A stretch of 64,000 bases of DNA from Rhizobium sp. S152 (GCF_030380735.1 NZ_JAUDRZ010000001.1:124001-188000); one strand, 5' to 3'. Shown: positions 1-10,586, numbered from the stretch's first letter. The notes: a model not told the origin generated them from the letters alone. Program-made: numbers and translations.

Positions 1-30
1 CGCCCTTACGATCTTTCCGGAGTCTGATTT

Positions 31-1854
<1,824 letters not shown>

Positions 1855-1968
1855 TCCCGGTCTCGGGCAGGCCGGCGTCTTCCTCACGTTTCATTGATTG
1901 GTCACCGCCGAAAGGGCGGGACTAAGCTCTCCCGCGAGCCCATGCCCCGGGCCGCGAGGAGAAAACCC

Positions 1969-2592
1969 ATGTCTCGTTATCTCAGATCTATTGCGGCAGC
2001 TGCCTTCGCCGCAAGCACTCTCGTCATTGCCACACAAGCCGCCCATGCCGCCGATGCCGAGCGCGTCCGCGTGCGTGGCGACGTCGCCAGCCTCACCGGC
2101 GACAAGCTCGTGGTCAAGACCCGCGAGGGCAACGACCAGACCATCACCCTGAAGCCGGACTGGCAGGTCGGCGGCGTCAGGAAGGCGTCCGTCGAGGACA
2201 TCAAGCCCGGCGACTTCGTCGGCATCGCCTCGCTGCCGAAAGCCGATGGTGGCGATGGTGCGCTTGAAGTGCTGATCTTCCCTGCCGCCATGAAAGGTAC
2301 CGGCGAAGGCAGCCGCCCCTGGGATTTGAAGCCGAACAGTAGCATGACCAACGCCACCGTGGCAAAGGCCGTGAAGTCCGTCGATGGTCACAGCGTCACG
2401 CTGACCTATCAGGGTAAAGAGAAGACCATCTCGATCGCCAACGAGACGCCGATCGTGACGCTGACATCGGCCGAGAAGAGCGACCTGACGCCGGGCGCCC
2501 ACATCATCGTCATGGGCGAGAAGGCGGCCGATGGCGCCGTCACCGCCAGCCGCGTGACCGTCGGTGCCAATGGCCTTGTGCCGCCGATGTAA
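1969..2592 (+). CDS. Exported protein with two tandem DUF5666-like repeats
   Basis: A 207-residue protein with a clear signal peptide (about residues 1-27, cut after AHA), so it is probably periplasmic. The mature part contains two similar blocks, roughly residues 30-115 and 120-205. Each block has a valine-rich strand, a central TI segment, a D/S-x-x-x-PG turn and a DGA-x-A/V-x-V ending, which suggests two small beta-barrel domains of the DUF5666 type. The ATG at 1969 is preceded by AGGAG at 1957-1961; the reading frame is open further upstream, but that part lacks a signal peptide. It stands alone between the ABC-F gene and a convergent ABC gene. Function is not known to me. Confidence 0.75.
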   Translation: MSRYLRSIAAAAFAASTLVIATQAAHAADAERVRVRGDVASLTGDKLVVKTREGNDQTITLKPDWQVGGVRKASVEDIKPGDFVGIASLPKADGGDGALEVLIFPAAMKGTGEGSRPWDLKPNSSMTNATVAKAVKSVDGHSVTLTYQGKEKTISIANETPIVTLTSAEKSDLTPGAHIIVMGEKAADGAVTASRVTVGANGLVPPM

Positions 2593-2601
2593 CGGAGCGG
2601 A

Positions 2602-4431
2602 TTACCCGTCGACCGGCGCCGGCTTGCCCGGCGCCTTCGTCGCGGGCTTGGCTTCCACTTTCCCGGCCAGCGGCTCCAGATGCAGCACGCGCGGATGGAA
2701 GGTTTCGACGTAGGTTTCGGAGCGGCCGATATAGATCATGGTCGCCTCGGGCATCGTTTGCAGCACCTTCATCATCGTCGATTGCCATTCCGGCTCCATG
2801 CCTTCCAGCACTTCGTCGAAGAAGATCCAGCGCGGGCGTACCAGAAGCAGACGGGCAAAGCCGATTGCTCTCTGCTCGTCGGAATCGAGCAGCTTGTCCC
2901 AGCGCGCGCGGGTGTCGAGACGGGCGACGAGATTGTGCAGCCCGGCCTTGTCGAGAGCCGCCACCATGTCGTCGGTCTTGTAGCTATCCGCGGGTTCGGG
3001 GAAGGCCAGCGCCTCCCGCAGCGTACCACCCGGAATATAGGCCGACTGCGGCAGAAACTGCATGTCGTCGGTCGGTGGCAGGCCGATCTTGCCGCCGCCG
3101 CAGGGCCATAGTTCCGACAGCGCCAGGAACAGGAGCTTGCGGTTGACGCTGTGATCGCCGTTGATCATCACCTTCTCGCCGGCCTTGATCGTGACGCTGC
3201 CCTCGTGCAGCCGGAAACCGCCGCACTGGTCGATCTCCTCACCGATCTTGGCGGCGATCCTGACATTGTCGAGCGTCAGCGTGTCGGGCGCGCTCCGCTC
3301 GTAGGCGATCATCTCCTTGTGATCGACATCATCACCCATGGTGGTCAGCGCCTGGCGGAAATCGGTGACGCGCATCAGCGTGGCGCGCCATTCGGCGATC
3401 GGACCGAAGTTCGAGACGTACCAACGCAAGGCCGCATTCACCTGGTTGAAAGCCCCCACCGACATCATCAACTGGCCGAAAGTCAGGCTTCCGGAGAAAT
3501 AGGCCGGCGCCGCGACGATGATCGGGATGACCACAACAAGCCAGCCATAGCCCGCCGACACCCAAGTCAGGTTGACATTGGCCATGGCGAGCTTCTTCAG
3601 GACATCGAGCAGCGAGGTGATATCCGTATTGATCCGTCCGCGCTCGTTCTCTTCGCCGCGCGCCGCGGTGATCGCAGGGATATTCTCATTGGCGTGCATC
3701 AGCGCGAAGCGGAGCTCTGCCTCCTTGGAGAAACGGTCGGCATTGAGCTTGACGAGCTTGCGGCCGACGAGCTGGCTGAGCACCGAGGCCGACGCCGCGT
3801 AGAAAATGGCGGCCCACACCATGTAGCCGGGAATGGAAAAACTGCGGTCGCCGAAGTGGAAGACGAAGCCGCTGGAGAGCTCCCACAGCACGCCGATGAA
3901 GCTGACCAGAAGAATGGTTGACTGCACGAGACCAATGACGAGGCCCGTCGTGCTTTCCGCAAGGTTGCGCGCATCCTCGTGCAGGCGCTGGTCGGGATTG
4001 ACGCCGATCAGTCCACTCGATGCCAGACGAAGAGCGCGCTTGCGCCGGAGCCATTGATCAACAAGATCGCGCGTCAGCCCCTCGCGCATGTAGAGAGCCG
4101 TCATCTGGTTGAACCAGGCCTGGACGACGTTGAGCAGGAGCAGCATGCCGGCGATCAGGGCGAAGATCTTCAACTGATGAAAGAAGCCCGGCAGATCACG
4201 GCGCGAGATGGCGTCGTAGAACGGCGCGTTCCACTGGTTTAGGATAACGGTCGCATAGGCCGTCGCCAGGATCACACCGATCAAGGCTGTCGATAGCAGC
4301 AGCACCTTCCCGCGCACCCTGGAATTCCAGAATGCCGAGAACATCACCTTCAGGCGGAAGATCAGACTGAGGTCGTAACCTACCCGGTCCTGGCTTTGAT
4401 TGCTCGGCGTGCCTTTGACGTCATCTGCCAT
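2602..4431 (-). CDS. SbmA/BacA-type ABC membrane protein with degenerate ATPase domain
   Basis: A 609-residue fusion of an ABC_membrane_2 (SbmA/BacA-like) domain with a C-terminal nucleotide-binding domain, as in the YddA/Rv1819c group. Membrane segments lie near residues 43-65, 88-110, 160-185, 203-222 and 293-312. The ATPase domain starts near 385 but has lost key parts. Walker A reads GDHSVNRK (425-432), without GK[ST]. The signature reads LDSDE (515-519) instead of LSxGE. The switch histidine position is GR (569-570) instead of GH. A Walker B-like FFDE (537-540) and the Q-loop glutamine (Q462) remain. The fold is therefore recognisable, but ATP hydrolysis is doubtful. The reading frame is intact, so this does not look like simple decay. 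Substrate unknown. Confidence 0.85.
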   Translation of the reverse strand: MADDVKGTPSNQSQDRVGYDLSLIFRLKVMFSAFWNSRVRGKVLLLSTALIGVILATAYATVILNQWNAPFYDAISRRDLPGFFHQLKIFALIAGMLLLLNVVQAWFNQMTALYMREGLTRDLVDQWLRRKRALRLASSGLIGVNPDQRLHEDARNLAESTTGLVIGLVQSTILLVSFIGVLWELSSGFVFHFGDRSFSIPGYMVWAAIFYAASASVLSQLVGRKLVKLNADRFSKEAELRFALMHANENIPAITAARGEENERGRINTDITSLLDVLKKLAMANVNLTWVSAGYGWLVVVIPIIVAAPAYFSGSLTFGQLMMSVGAFNQVNAALRWYVSNFGPIAEWRATLMRVTDFRQALTTMGDDVDHKEMIAYERSAPDTLTLDNVRIAAKIGEEIDQCGGFRLHEGSVTIKAGEKVMINGDHSVNRKLLFLALSELWPCGGGKIGLPPTDDMQFLPQSAYIPGGTLREALAFPEPADSYKTDDMVAALDKAGLHNLVARLDTRARWDKLLDSDEQRAIGFARLLLVRPRWIFFDEVLEGMEPEWQSTMMKVLQTMPEATMIYIGRSETYVETFHPRVLHLEPLAGKVEAKPATKAPGKPAPVDG

Positions 4432-4591
4432 TATGCTTTCCTAAGCCGTCTTTTCATCTCAATAACATGGTGCATCGGCTTGTCCCAGCAACAGATTTTA
4501 GCACGCTTTAATGCGTGAGTTACTCAGCGGCGGTTTGCGCCGCACGTTTCGGAGATTGATTCGCGGCCCGACTGGGTCTATTTAAACCACT

Positions 4592-4645
4592 CCGTGGTGA
4601 TTTGGCCGGCCGGCTTGCAGCCACGTTAAAGAAGTTGCTAAAGGG
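4592..4645 (+). promoter_or_regulatory. SAM-II riboswitch (metA motif)
   Basis: The stretch matches the alphaproteobacterial SAM-II consensus. CGTGG at 4593-4597 pairs with CCACG at 4621-4625. The conserved TGATTTGGCCGG block follows the first strand, GCTTGCAGCCACG closes the helix, and the downstream AAAGAAGTTGCTAAA supplies the pseudoknot strand. It ends about 50 bases before metA. In this class, SAM binding masks the ribosome-binding region and lowers translation of methionine biosynthesis genes. Confidence 0.92.
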
Positions 4646-4696
4646 CCGCGTGCGGACCGATAGCGATATTTTCGTTTTTCTCGTCGAGTGACCGCA

Positions 4697-5620
4697 ATGC
4701 CTATCAAGATTCCCGATACCCTGCCCGCTTTTGGAACCCTGGTTCAGGAAGGCGTCCGCGTGATGACCGAAACGGCGGCAATCCGCCAGGACATCCGGCC
4801 GCTGCAGATCGGGCTCCTCAACCTGATGCCGAACAAGATCAAGACAGAACTGCAGATGGCGCGCCTCATCGGCGCTTCGCCGCTGCAGGTGGAGCTTTCG
4901 CTGGTTCGCGTTGGAAACCACAAGGCGAAGAACACCTCCGAGGACCATCTGTTTTCCTTCTACCAGACCTGGGAGGAGGTCAGGCATCGCAAGTTCGACG
5001 GCTTCATCATCACCGGCGCACCGATTGAACTGATGCCCTACGAGGATGTGAACTATTGGTCGGAAATGCAGCAGATTTTCGATTGGACGGAAACAAACGT
5101 CCACTCGACGATGAATGTCTGCTGGGGCGCCATGGCCGCAATCTATCATTTTCACGGGGTGCCCAAATACGAGCTCAAGGAGAAGGCCTTCGGGGTTTAT
5201 CGCCACCAGAACCTCAAGCCGTCCTCTGTTTATCTGAACGGCTTCTCCGACAACTTCGAGGTGCCGGTATCGCGCTGGACGGAAGTTCGCCGCGCCGATA
5301 TCGAAAAATCGGAAGATCTGGAAGTCCTGATGGAATCGAGCGAGATGGGCGTCTGCCTGGTGCATGAGACCAAAGGCAAACGGCTCTACATGTTCAACCA
5401 CGTAGAATATGATTCAACCTCGCTTTCCGACGAGTATTTCCGCGACGTCAATGCCGGCGTACCGATCAAGATGCCGCATAACTACTTCCCGCATAACGAT
5501 CCGTCGCTTGCGCCGCAGAACCGCTGGCGCGGTCACGCGCATCTCTTGTTCGGCAACTGGATCAACGAGATCTACCAGACGACGCCCTACTATCTCGACG
5601 AGATCGGCAAGACGGCCTGA
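4697..5620 (+). CDS. metA: Homoserine O-acyltransferase, probably acetyl-CoA-dependent
   Basis: Acylates the hydroxyl of L-homoserine, the first committed step of methionine synthesis. The catalytic set of the MetA family is complete: Cys142 (NVCWGAMAA), His235 and Glu237 (NHVEY). Residue 111, which decides the acyl donor in this family, is glutamate (TGAPIEL). Glu111 is associated with acetyl-CoA and glycine with succinyl-CoA, so this should be a transacetylase despite its MetA fold. Length is 307 residues from the ATG at 4697, which gives the family N-terminus MPIKIPD; a GTG nine bases upstream is possible but unlikely. A SAM-II riboswitch precedes it and a terminator follows. Confidence 0.96.
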   Translation: MPIKIPDTLPAFGTLVQEGVRVMTETAAIRQDIRPLQIGLLNLMPNKIKTELQMARLIGASPLQVELSLVRVGNHKAKNTSEDHLFSFYQTWEEVRHRKFDGFIITGAPIELMPYEDVNYWSEMQQIFDWTETNVHSTMNVCWGAMAAIYHFHGVPKYELKEKAFGVYRHQNLKPSSVYLNGFSDNFEVPVSRWTEVRRADIEKSEDLEVLMESSEMGVCLVHETKGKRLYMFNHVEYDSTSLSDEYFRDVNAGVPIKMPHNYFPHNDPSLAPQNRWRGHAHLLFGNWINEIYQTTPYYLDEIGKTA

Positions 5621-5634
5621 CAACGAAAACGAGG

Positions 5635-5667
5635 ATGCCGCGCGCCTTTGCCGCGGCATTTCTTTTA
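5635..5667 (+). terminator. Rho-independent terminator after metA
   Basis: ATGCCGCG at 5635-5642 pairs with CGCGGCAT at 5652-5659 around a 9-base loop and is followed by TTCTTTT. It lies 15 bases after the metA stop codon. Confidence 0.8.
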
Positions 5668-5742
5668 CTATCGGCAGGTTGCGGTTTCCAAAGAATGGGG
5701 GCAGTTTCCGACACCTGAATCAGGATTGGAGGAACGGCGGCT

Positions 5743-6765
5743 ATGGCGACAGAGTTGGAACGGGAAATATTCGGAAAGACCAAATCTGGAGAAGATGTCT
5801 ACCGCGTAAGAATCAGCGGCGGCGGCCTCACGGCGAAGGTAATCACCTGGGGCTCCGTGATCCAGGATCTGCGGCTCGATGGCCATTACGCGCCGCTGAC
5901 GCTCGGCTTTGACGACTTCGACAGCTATCCCGCACATTCCCCCTTTTTTGGTGCCACGCCAGGCCGTTGCGCCAACCGGATCGGCGGCGGCAAATTCACG
6001 CTCGATGGCAAGACCTATCAGCTCGATCTGAACGAGAACGGCGCCTCCCATTTGCACGGCGGGTTCGACAACATCGCCCAGCGCAACTGGACCATCGTCG
6101 AGCATGAAGCCGACCGCGTGGTGTTGAAGATCGTCGATGCCGATGGCCGTGGCGGCTATCCCGGCAACAGCACGATCCAGGTTACCTACCGCGTTCATGG
6201 CCACGGCGAGCTCTCGGTTTCCTACGAATCGATAAGCGACCAGCCGACGCTGGCCAATGTCTGCCAGCACGCCTATTTCAACCTCGACGGCCGAGAGGAT
6301 GCTCTCGGCCACGACATCATGATCGCCGCCGACAACTATCTCGTCACGGATGATCTGCAGATTCCGACCGGCGAGATTCGCCCGGTAGAGGGCACGGCTT
6401 TCGATTTCCGTGAAATGGCGCCGATGAAGCGCTTCGAAGGCTCGGAGCAGGCGCTCTACGACCATAATTTCTGCCTCTCCAGCGACCGTACCGCCAAGCG
6501 CTCCGTCGCCTTGGTGCGCAGCCTGCACTCCGGCATATCGATGGAAGTCCGCACCACGGAACCGGGCATTCAGTTCTATGCCGGTTTCAAGATGGACGTT
6601 CCGGTACCCGGCATCGGCGGCCGCAAATACGGTCCGTTCGCAGGCTTCTGCCTGGAAACCCAGGTCTGGCCTGACGCCATCAACCATGAGCGCTTCCCCA
6701 ACGCCGTGCTGCGCCCCGGTGAGGTGCTGCGGCAGGAGACCGACTACATCTTCTCGAAGAATTGA
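5743..6765 (+). CDS. galM: Aldose 1-epimerase (mutarotase)
   Basis: Interconverts alpha and beta anomers of aldoses such as galactose and glucose. The 340 residues match the usual length. Hallmark residues are present: the HLHGG segment (His105), QHAYFNLDG (catalytic acid His176) and ETQVWPDAIN (catalytic base Glu305). The ATG at 5743 follows GGAGG at suitable spacing. There is no signal peptide, so it is cytoplasmic. It lies between metA and the GntR amino-sugar operon, with terminators on both sides, so it is probably transcribed alone. No galactose genes are nearby, so its physiological sugar is not defined by context. Confidence 0.93.
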   Translation: MATELEREIFGKTKSGEDVYRVRISGGGLTAKVITWGSVIQDLRLDGHYAPLTLGFDDFDSYPAHSPFFGATPGRCANRIGGGKFTLDGKTYQLDLNENGASHLHGGFDNIAQRNWTIVEHEADRVVLKIVDADGRGGYPGNSTIQVTYRVHGHGELSVSYESISDQPTLANVCQHAYFNLDGREDALGHDIMIAADNYLVTDDLQIPTGEIRPVEGTAFDFREMAPMKRFEGSEQALYDHNFCLSSDRTAKRSVALVRSLHSGISMEVRTTEPGIQFYAGFKMDVPVPGIGGRKYGPFAGFCLETQVWPDAINHERFPNAVLRPGEVLRQETDYIFSKN

Positions 6766-6790
6766 CCTGTCGTACGCAAACCAAGTCGAC

Positions 6791-6822
6791 AAAACCCTCG
6801 CAGCCCGCTGCGGAGGTTTTTC
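6791..6822 (+). terminator. Rho-independent terminator after galM
   Basis: AAAACC-C-TCGCAG and CTGCGGAGGTTTTT form an imperfect stem around CCCG, ending in a T run. It lies 25 bases after galM. Confidence 0.75.
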
Positions 6823-6861
6823 GTGATCGGATGTTTTGGGGGTTGCGATTGGTTCCATATA

Positions 6862-6890
6862 GGTTCTATTATTGAAAGATGGATAGAACC
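6862..6890 (+). promoter_or_regulatory. Candidate operator of the GntR regulator
   Basis: GGTTCTAT at 6862-6869 is repeated inverted as ATAGAACC at 6883-6890, and a further GGTTCCAT lies at 6851-6858. The right half-site falls inside the first codons of the GntR gene. This would suit autorepression, but no binding data are available. Confidence 0.35.
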
Positions 6891-7652
6891 AGTCTCATCG
6901 CCGAGATCGAAAGCCGCGGCCTGCGCGACGATGCGCTGACCGGGCCGCTGTACAAGCGGCTTGCGCAGGCACTGACCGGCCTGGTTCAGGAGGGTCTGCT
7001 CAAGCCCGGAACGGCGCTTCCCGGCGAGCGTGACCTCGCCGAAGCCTTGAAGATCGGCCGCGTCACGGTTCGCACCGCCTATCGTGATCTGATGAGCGCA
7101 GGCACCCTTGAATCGCGCCATGGCAGCGGCACATTCGTTTCCAGCAAGGTGGAGCGAATGGAGCAATCGCTGTGGCGTCTCTCGTCCTTTTCCGCCGACA
7201 TGCGCTCACGCGGCCGCGCACCAGCGGCGCGGATCATTTCGCGCGCCGTCAACACGCCCTCTCCCGAGGAAGCCTTCCTGCTGGGCCTGGGACTGGACGA
7301 GCCGGTGCTGCGCCTCGATCGCCTGCGCCTCGCAGACGGACTGCCGCTGGCGATCGAACGCGCGGTCGTGCCCATCAAGTTCCTGGGCGGAAACGAGGGT
7401 GGCGAAGGCTCGCTTTATGAGGCGCTGGCGGCAAGCGGCCACCGCCCGGTCCGCGCCTTGCAGAGACTGACCGCCGTCACGCTCGATCCCTCCTCGGCGG
7501 CGGCGCTCGACGTGAAACCCGGCGCCCCGGCGCTGCTGATCGAACGCGTGTCGCGCCTGGAAGACCAGCGCGTCGTTGAATACACCCGCTCGCACTATCG
7601 TGGCGATGCCTATGACTTCGTTGCAGAATTGAGAATTGGAGACGACCTATGA
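6879..7652 (+). CDS. GntR/HutC-family transcriptional regulator of the amino-sugar operon
   Basis: A 257-residue regulator with an N-terminal winged helix (about residues 20-85; PGERDLAEALKIGRVTVRTA covers the recognition region) and a C-terminal UTRA ligand-binding domain (about 105-250; residues such as LDRLRLADGLPLAIER and YTRSHYRGDAYDF are typical). Members of this subfamily sense phosphorylated sugars, for example NagR/YvoA and GlcNAc-6-P. It is the first gene of a tight operon and overlaps the next gene by 4 bases (ATGA at 7649). Its position implies a local repressor responding to GlcNAc-6-P or GlcN-6-P; that ligand is inferred. Repeats around its start codon may be the operator. Confidence 0.88.
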   Translation: MDRTSLIAEIESRGLRDDALTGPLYKRLAQALTGLVQEGLLKPGTALPGERDLAEALKIGRVTVRTAYRDLMSAGTLESRHGSGTFVSSKVERMEQSLWRLSSFSADMRSRGRAPAARIISRAVNTPSPEEAFLLGLGLDEPVLRLDRLRLADGLPLAIERAVVPIKFLGGNEGGEGSLYEALAASGHRPVRALQRLTAVTLDPSSAAALDVKPGAPALLIERVSRLEDQRVVEYTRSHYRGDAYDFVAELRIGDDL

Positions 7653-8680
7653 GTGAAACCAAGTCACTGATGTTGCAGGAAGCCGGCCAATCGCCGGACG
7701 TTGTGGCAACGCTTCTTCAGAAAGAAAAGCCGGTCTTCGACGAAATCGCCAGGCTGTTTGCAACGGGCGCGCCGAGCGTCGTGACGACGGCCGCACGCGG
7801 CTCCTCGGACCATGCGGCGACCTTCTTCAAATATCTGTTCGAAATCACCTGCGGCGTTCCGGTTGCCTCGATCGGCCCGTCGATAGCCTCGGTCTACGGC
7901 GCCCCGCTGCACCTCAAGGGCGGCATTCATTTCACCGTATCGCAGTCCGGCGCGAGCCCCGATATCGTTGCGCTGCAGGATGCGGCCAAGCGCGGCGGCG
8001 CCACGACCATCGCGGTCGTCAACGTCACCGACAGCCCGCTGGCGAAGCAGGCCGACCTGGTGCTCAACCTGAACGCCGGCGCGGAAAAGAGCGTCGCGGC
8101 AACCAAGTCCTTCATCGCGTCGGTTGCCGCGCTCTCCGGCGTCACCGCCGCCATCGGCGCCAAGCGCGATCTTCAGCACGCTCTCGAAAAGCTGCCGGAA
8201 GCGTTGGAGGCAACATCGGGCATCGACACTGCAGCCGCCGAAGACGTGCTCTTCAACGCCACCTCGCTCTACACCGGTGGCCGCGGGCCGGCCTTCGCCA
8301 TCGCGCTGGAGGCGGCGCTGAAGGCCAAGGAAACCGCCGGCCTGCATGCCGAAGCCTTCTCGCTTGCCGAACTCATGCACGGGCCGATGCGCCTCGTCCA
8401 GCCGGGCTTTCCCATCGTCGCCTTCACCCCTGACGACTCTGCCTATGCCAACAACGTCCAGGCGCTGGAGCGCCTGCAGAAACTCGGCGCGACCACCGTA
8501 CCCTTCTCGACGCAGCCGCTTGCCGGCATCAACCTACGCGTGCCGACGACGGGCAACGGCCTGCTCGATCCATTGGTCTCGCTGCTCGTCTACTACCGCC
8601 TGATCGAGTCGGTGACGCGCCGCAAGGGCTTCGATCCCGACAAGCCGGCAAACCTTTTGAAGGTTACGGAGACGGTCTGA
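7649..8680 (+). CDS. nagB-II: GlmS-like SIS deaminase/isomerase (NagB-II type)
   Basis: A 343-residue protein with two SIS (sugar isomerase) domains, about residues 45-170 and 200-330, resembling the isomerase half of GlmS without the glutaminase domain. TVSQSGASPD and the ATKSF segment are phosphosugar-binding motifs. In nag operons of proteobacteria such stand-alone GlmS-like proteins replace NagB and convert glucosamine-6-P to fructose-6-P plus ammonia. The gene overlaps the GntR gene by ATGA and shares the A of its stop with the nagA start. An AgaS-like (galactosamine) role is the main alternative, but nagA next door favours glucosamine. Confidence 0.85.
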   Translation: MSETKSLMLQEAGQSPDVVATLLQKEKPVFDEIARLFATGAPSVVTTAARGSSDHAATFFKYLFEITCGVPVASIGPSIASVYGAPLHLKGGIHFTVSQSGASPDIVALQDAAKRGGATTIAVVNVTDSPLAKQADLVLNLNAGAEKSVAATKSFIASVAALSGVTAAIGAKRDLQHALEKLPEALEATSGIDTAAAEDVLFNATSLYTGGRGPAFAIALEAALKAKETAGLHAEAFSLAELMHGPMRLVQPGFPIVAFTPDDSAYANNVQALERLQKLGATTVPFSTQPLAGINLRVPTTGNGLLDPLVSLLVYYRLIESVTRRKGFDPDKPANLLKVTETV

Positions 8681-9831
8681 TGGCCCGCAAGATATTCACC
8701 GGCGCGCGCATTTTCGACGGCCAGCGCTTTCACGACGACAGGGCATTGATCGTTTCCGACGGCAGGGTCGAGGCGATCATCGCAGGCAACGACCTGCCCG
8801 ATGGCGAGCACATCGCGCTTGAAGGCGGCGTGCTCTCCGCCGGCTTCATCGACGCGCAGGTCAATGGCGGCGGTGGACGAATGCTGAACGACGAGCCGTC
8901 AGCTGCTTCGATGTACATGATCGCGGCCGGCCACCGTCCCTACGGCACCACCGCGCTTCTCCCGACCCTGATCACCGACACGTCGACGGCAACCGCTGCG
9001 GCAGTCGAAGCGGCCAAAGACGCCGTGACATCAAATAAGGGCGTCGCCGGCCTGCATCTAGAAGGGCCGCATCTGGCGCCGGCACGCAAGGGCGCCCATC
9101 TCGCAGAACTCATGCGGCCGGTGGAAGACGCCGACGTCAAGGCGCTGATATCAGCGAAGCAATCGATCGGCACCCTGCTGGTCACCATGGCCGCCGAGCA
9201 GGTCACGCCGCGCCAGGTACGCGAGCTGAGCGAAGCCGGCGTCACGGTCAGCATCGGCCACTCCGATTGCACGAGCGAGGCCGCCGAGGAGCGGTTCGAT
9301 GCCGGCGCACGCGGCGTCACTCATCTATTCAACGCCATGAGCCAGCTCGGCCATCGCGCACCCGGTCTCGTGGGCGCGGCGATCGACCACCCATCCGTTT
9401 GGTGCGGTATCATCGCCGACGGACATCACGTCGATCCGAAGGCGCTGCGCACCGCGCTACGCGCCAAGCGCGGCGAGGGTAGGCTTTTCTTTGTCACCGA
9501 CGCCATGTCGCTGGTCGGATCCGAACGCGACAGCTTCACGCTGAACGGCCGCACGGTTCGCCGCGAGCGCGGCGGCTTCTGCTCCAAGCTGGTCCTGTCC
9601 GACGGCACGCTCGCCGGTTCCGACGTCGATATGGCATCCACGATCCGCTACGGCGTCACCTATCTAGATCTCTCGCTGGCCGAAGCGCTACGCATGGCGA
9701 CGCTCTATCCCGCCCGCTTCCTGCATCTCGACGACCGGGGCCATTTGGTACCCGGCGCCCGTGCCGACCTCGTGCATCTGACCGATGACATCAAGGTCAC
9801 CCGCACCTGGATCAGCGGCGAAGCGGCCTGA
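8680..9831 (+). CDS. nagA: N-acetylglucosamine-6-phosphate deacetylase
   Basis: Removes acetate from GlcNAc-6-P to give GlcN-6-P in the cytoplasm. The 383-residue amidohydrolase has the family landmarks: AGFIDAQVNGGGG (54-66), the metal ligand Glu128 in HLEGPH, His194 in SIGHSD, His215 in THLFNAMSQ and the catalytic Asp274 in FVTDAMS. The start overlaps the preceding stop by one base, so translation is coupled to the deaminase, which uses its product. No GlcNAc kinase, phosphotransferase or chitobiose transporter is in the window, so the source of GlcNAc-6-P must lie elsewhere. Confidence 0.95.
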   Translation: MARKIFTGARIFDGQRFHDDRALIVSDGRVEAIIAGNDLPDGEHIALEGGVLSAGFIDAQVNGGGGRMLNDEPSAASMYMIAAGHRPYGTTALLPTLITDTSTATAAAVEAAKDAVTSNKGVAGLHLEGPHLAPARKGAHLAELMRPVEDADVKALISAKQSIGTLLVTMAAEQVTPRQVRELSEAGVTVSIGHSDCTSEAAEERFDAGARGVTHLFNAMSQLGHRAPGLVGAAIDHPSVWCGIIADGHHVDPKALRTALRAKRGEGRLFFVTDAMSLVGSERDSFTLNGRTVRRERGGFCSKLVLSDGTLAGSDVDMASTIRYGVTYLDLSLAEALRMATLYPARFLHLDDRGHLVPGARADLVHLTDDIKVTRTWISGEAA

Positions 9832-9847
9832 TGGGCGGAGATGAAAC

Positions 9848-10576
9848 ATGACTGAAATAACCGACCTCTATTTCTCCGGCCTGATCGAACGGCTTCAGTC
9901 GCTGAAGACTTCGCTTGCCGACCCGATGGCCGCTGCCGCTGCCGCCATCCTGGACGCTGCCCGAAACGACAAGCGCGTCTACGTCTTCGGCACCGGCCAC
10001 TCGCATATGCTGGCCGAGGAAGTGCATTACCGCGCCGGCGGTCTCGCGTTCACCGTACCGGTGTTGGTCGGCTCCGCGATGCTGCATGAGGGCGCCGTCA
10101 TCAGCTCCGTCTACGAGCGCACGCAGGGCCTCGTGAAACCGGTGCTGGAACGCTATGGCATGCAGCCCGGCGACGTCATCATTATCGCCTCGAATTCCGG
10201 CGTGAACGCAGCCCCGATCGAGGCCGCCGATTATGGACGGGAGATCGGCGCCAAGGTGATTGCGATCACATCAGTTGCCTATTCCACCGCTGTTGCAAAG
10301 GGTCGCCGCCGTCTCGCCGACATCGCCGATGTGGTGTTGGACAATGGGCTCCCGCCCGGCGACGCGGTGATCGATCTCGCCGGCACGGAATTGAAGGTGG
10401 GTCCAGTATCGACCGCGATCGGCGCGACCATCATCAACGCGGTCTTCGCGGATGTCGCGGCCCAACTCTCCAAGGCGGGAGAAGCGCCGATCTATCTCAG
10501 CGCGAACATGCCGGGTGCGGCGGCGGTGAACGAGAGACTTGTGAAGCGATACCGGCCGCGAAACCCGCATCTGTAA
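9848..10576 (+). CDS. SIS-domain protein of the UPF0309 type
   Basis: A 242-residue single-SIS-domain protein. The glycine-rich phosphosugar loop [13 protein letters not shown] lies at about residues 37-49 and IIASNSGVN near 111-119, where typical SIS proteins have TxSGxS. The N-terminal helix resembles that of phosphoheptose isomerase and MurNAc-6-P etherase. It starts 16 bases after nagA with GGAG in the gap, so it belongs to the amino-sugar operon. Its reaction is not known to me. A role in handling another amino-sugar phosphate, for instance one from cell-wall turnover, is only an inference from context. Confidence 0.8.
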   Translation: MTEITDLYFSGLIERLQSLKTSLADPMAAAAAAILDAARNDKRVYVFGTGHSHMLAEEVHYRAGGLAFTVPVLVGSAMLHEGAVISSVYERTQGLVKPVLERYGMQPGDVIIIASNSGVNAAPIEAADYGREIGAKVIAITSVAYSTAVAKGRRRLADIADVVLDNGLPPGDAVIDLAGTELKVGPVSTAIGATIINAVFADVAAQLSKAGEAPIYLSANMPGAAAVNERLVKRYRPRNPHL

Positions 10577-10586
10577 AACCGGAGCT

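Noticed and set aside
5668..6858. 396-residue minus-strand frame
   Set aside because: Antisense to galM with its conserved catalytic residues on the plus strand.
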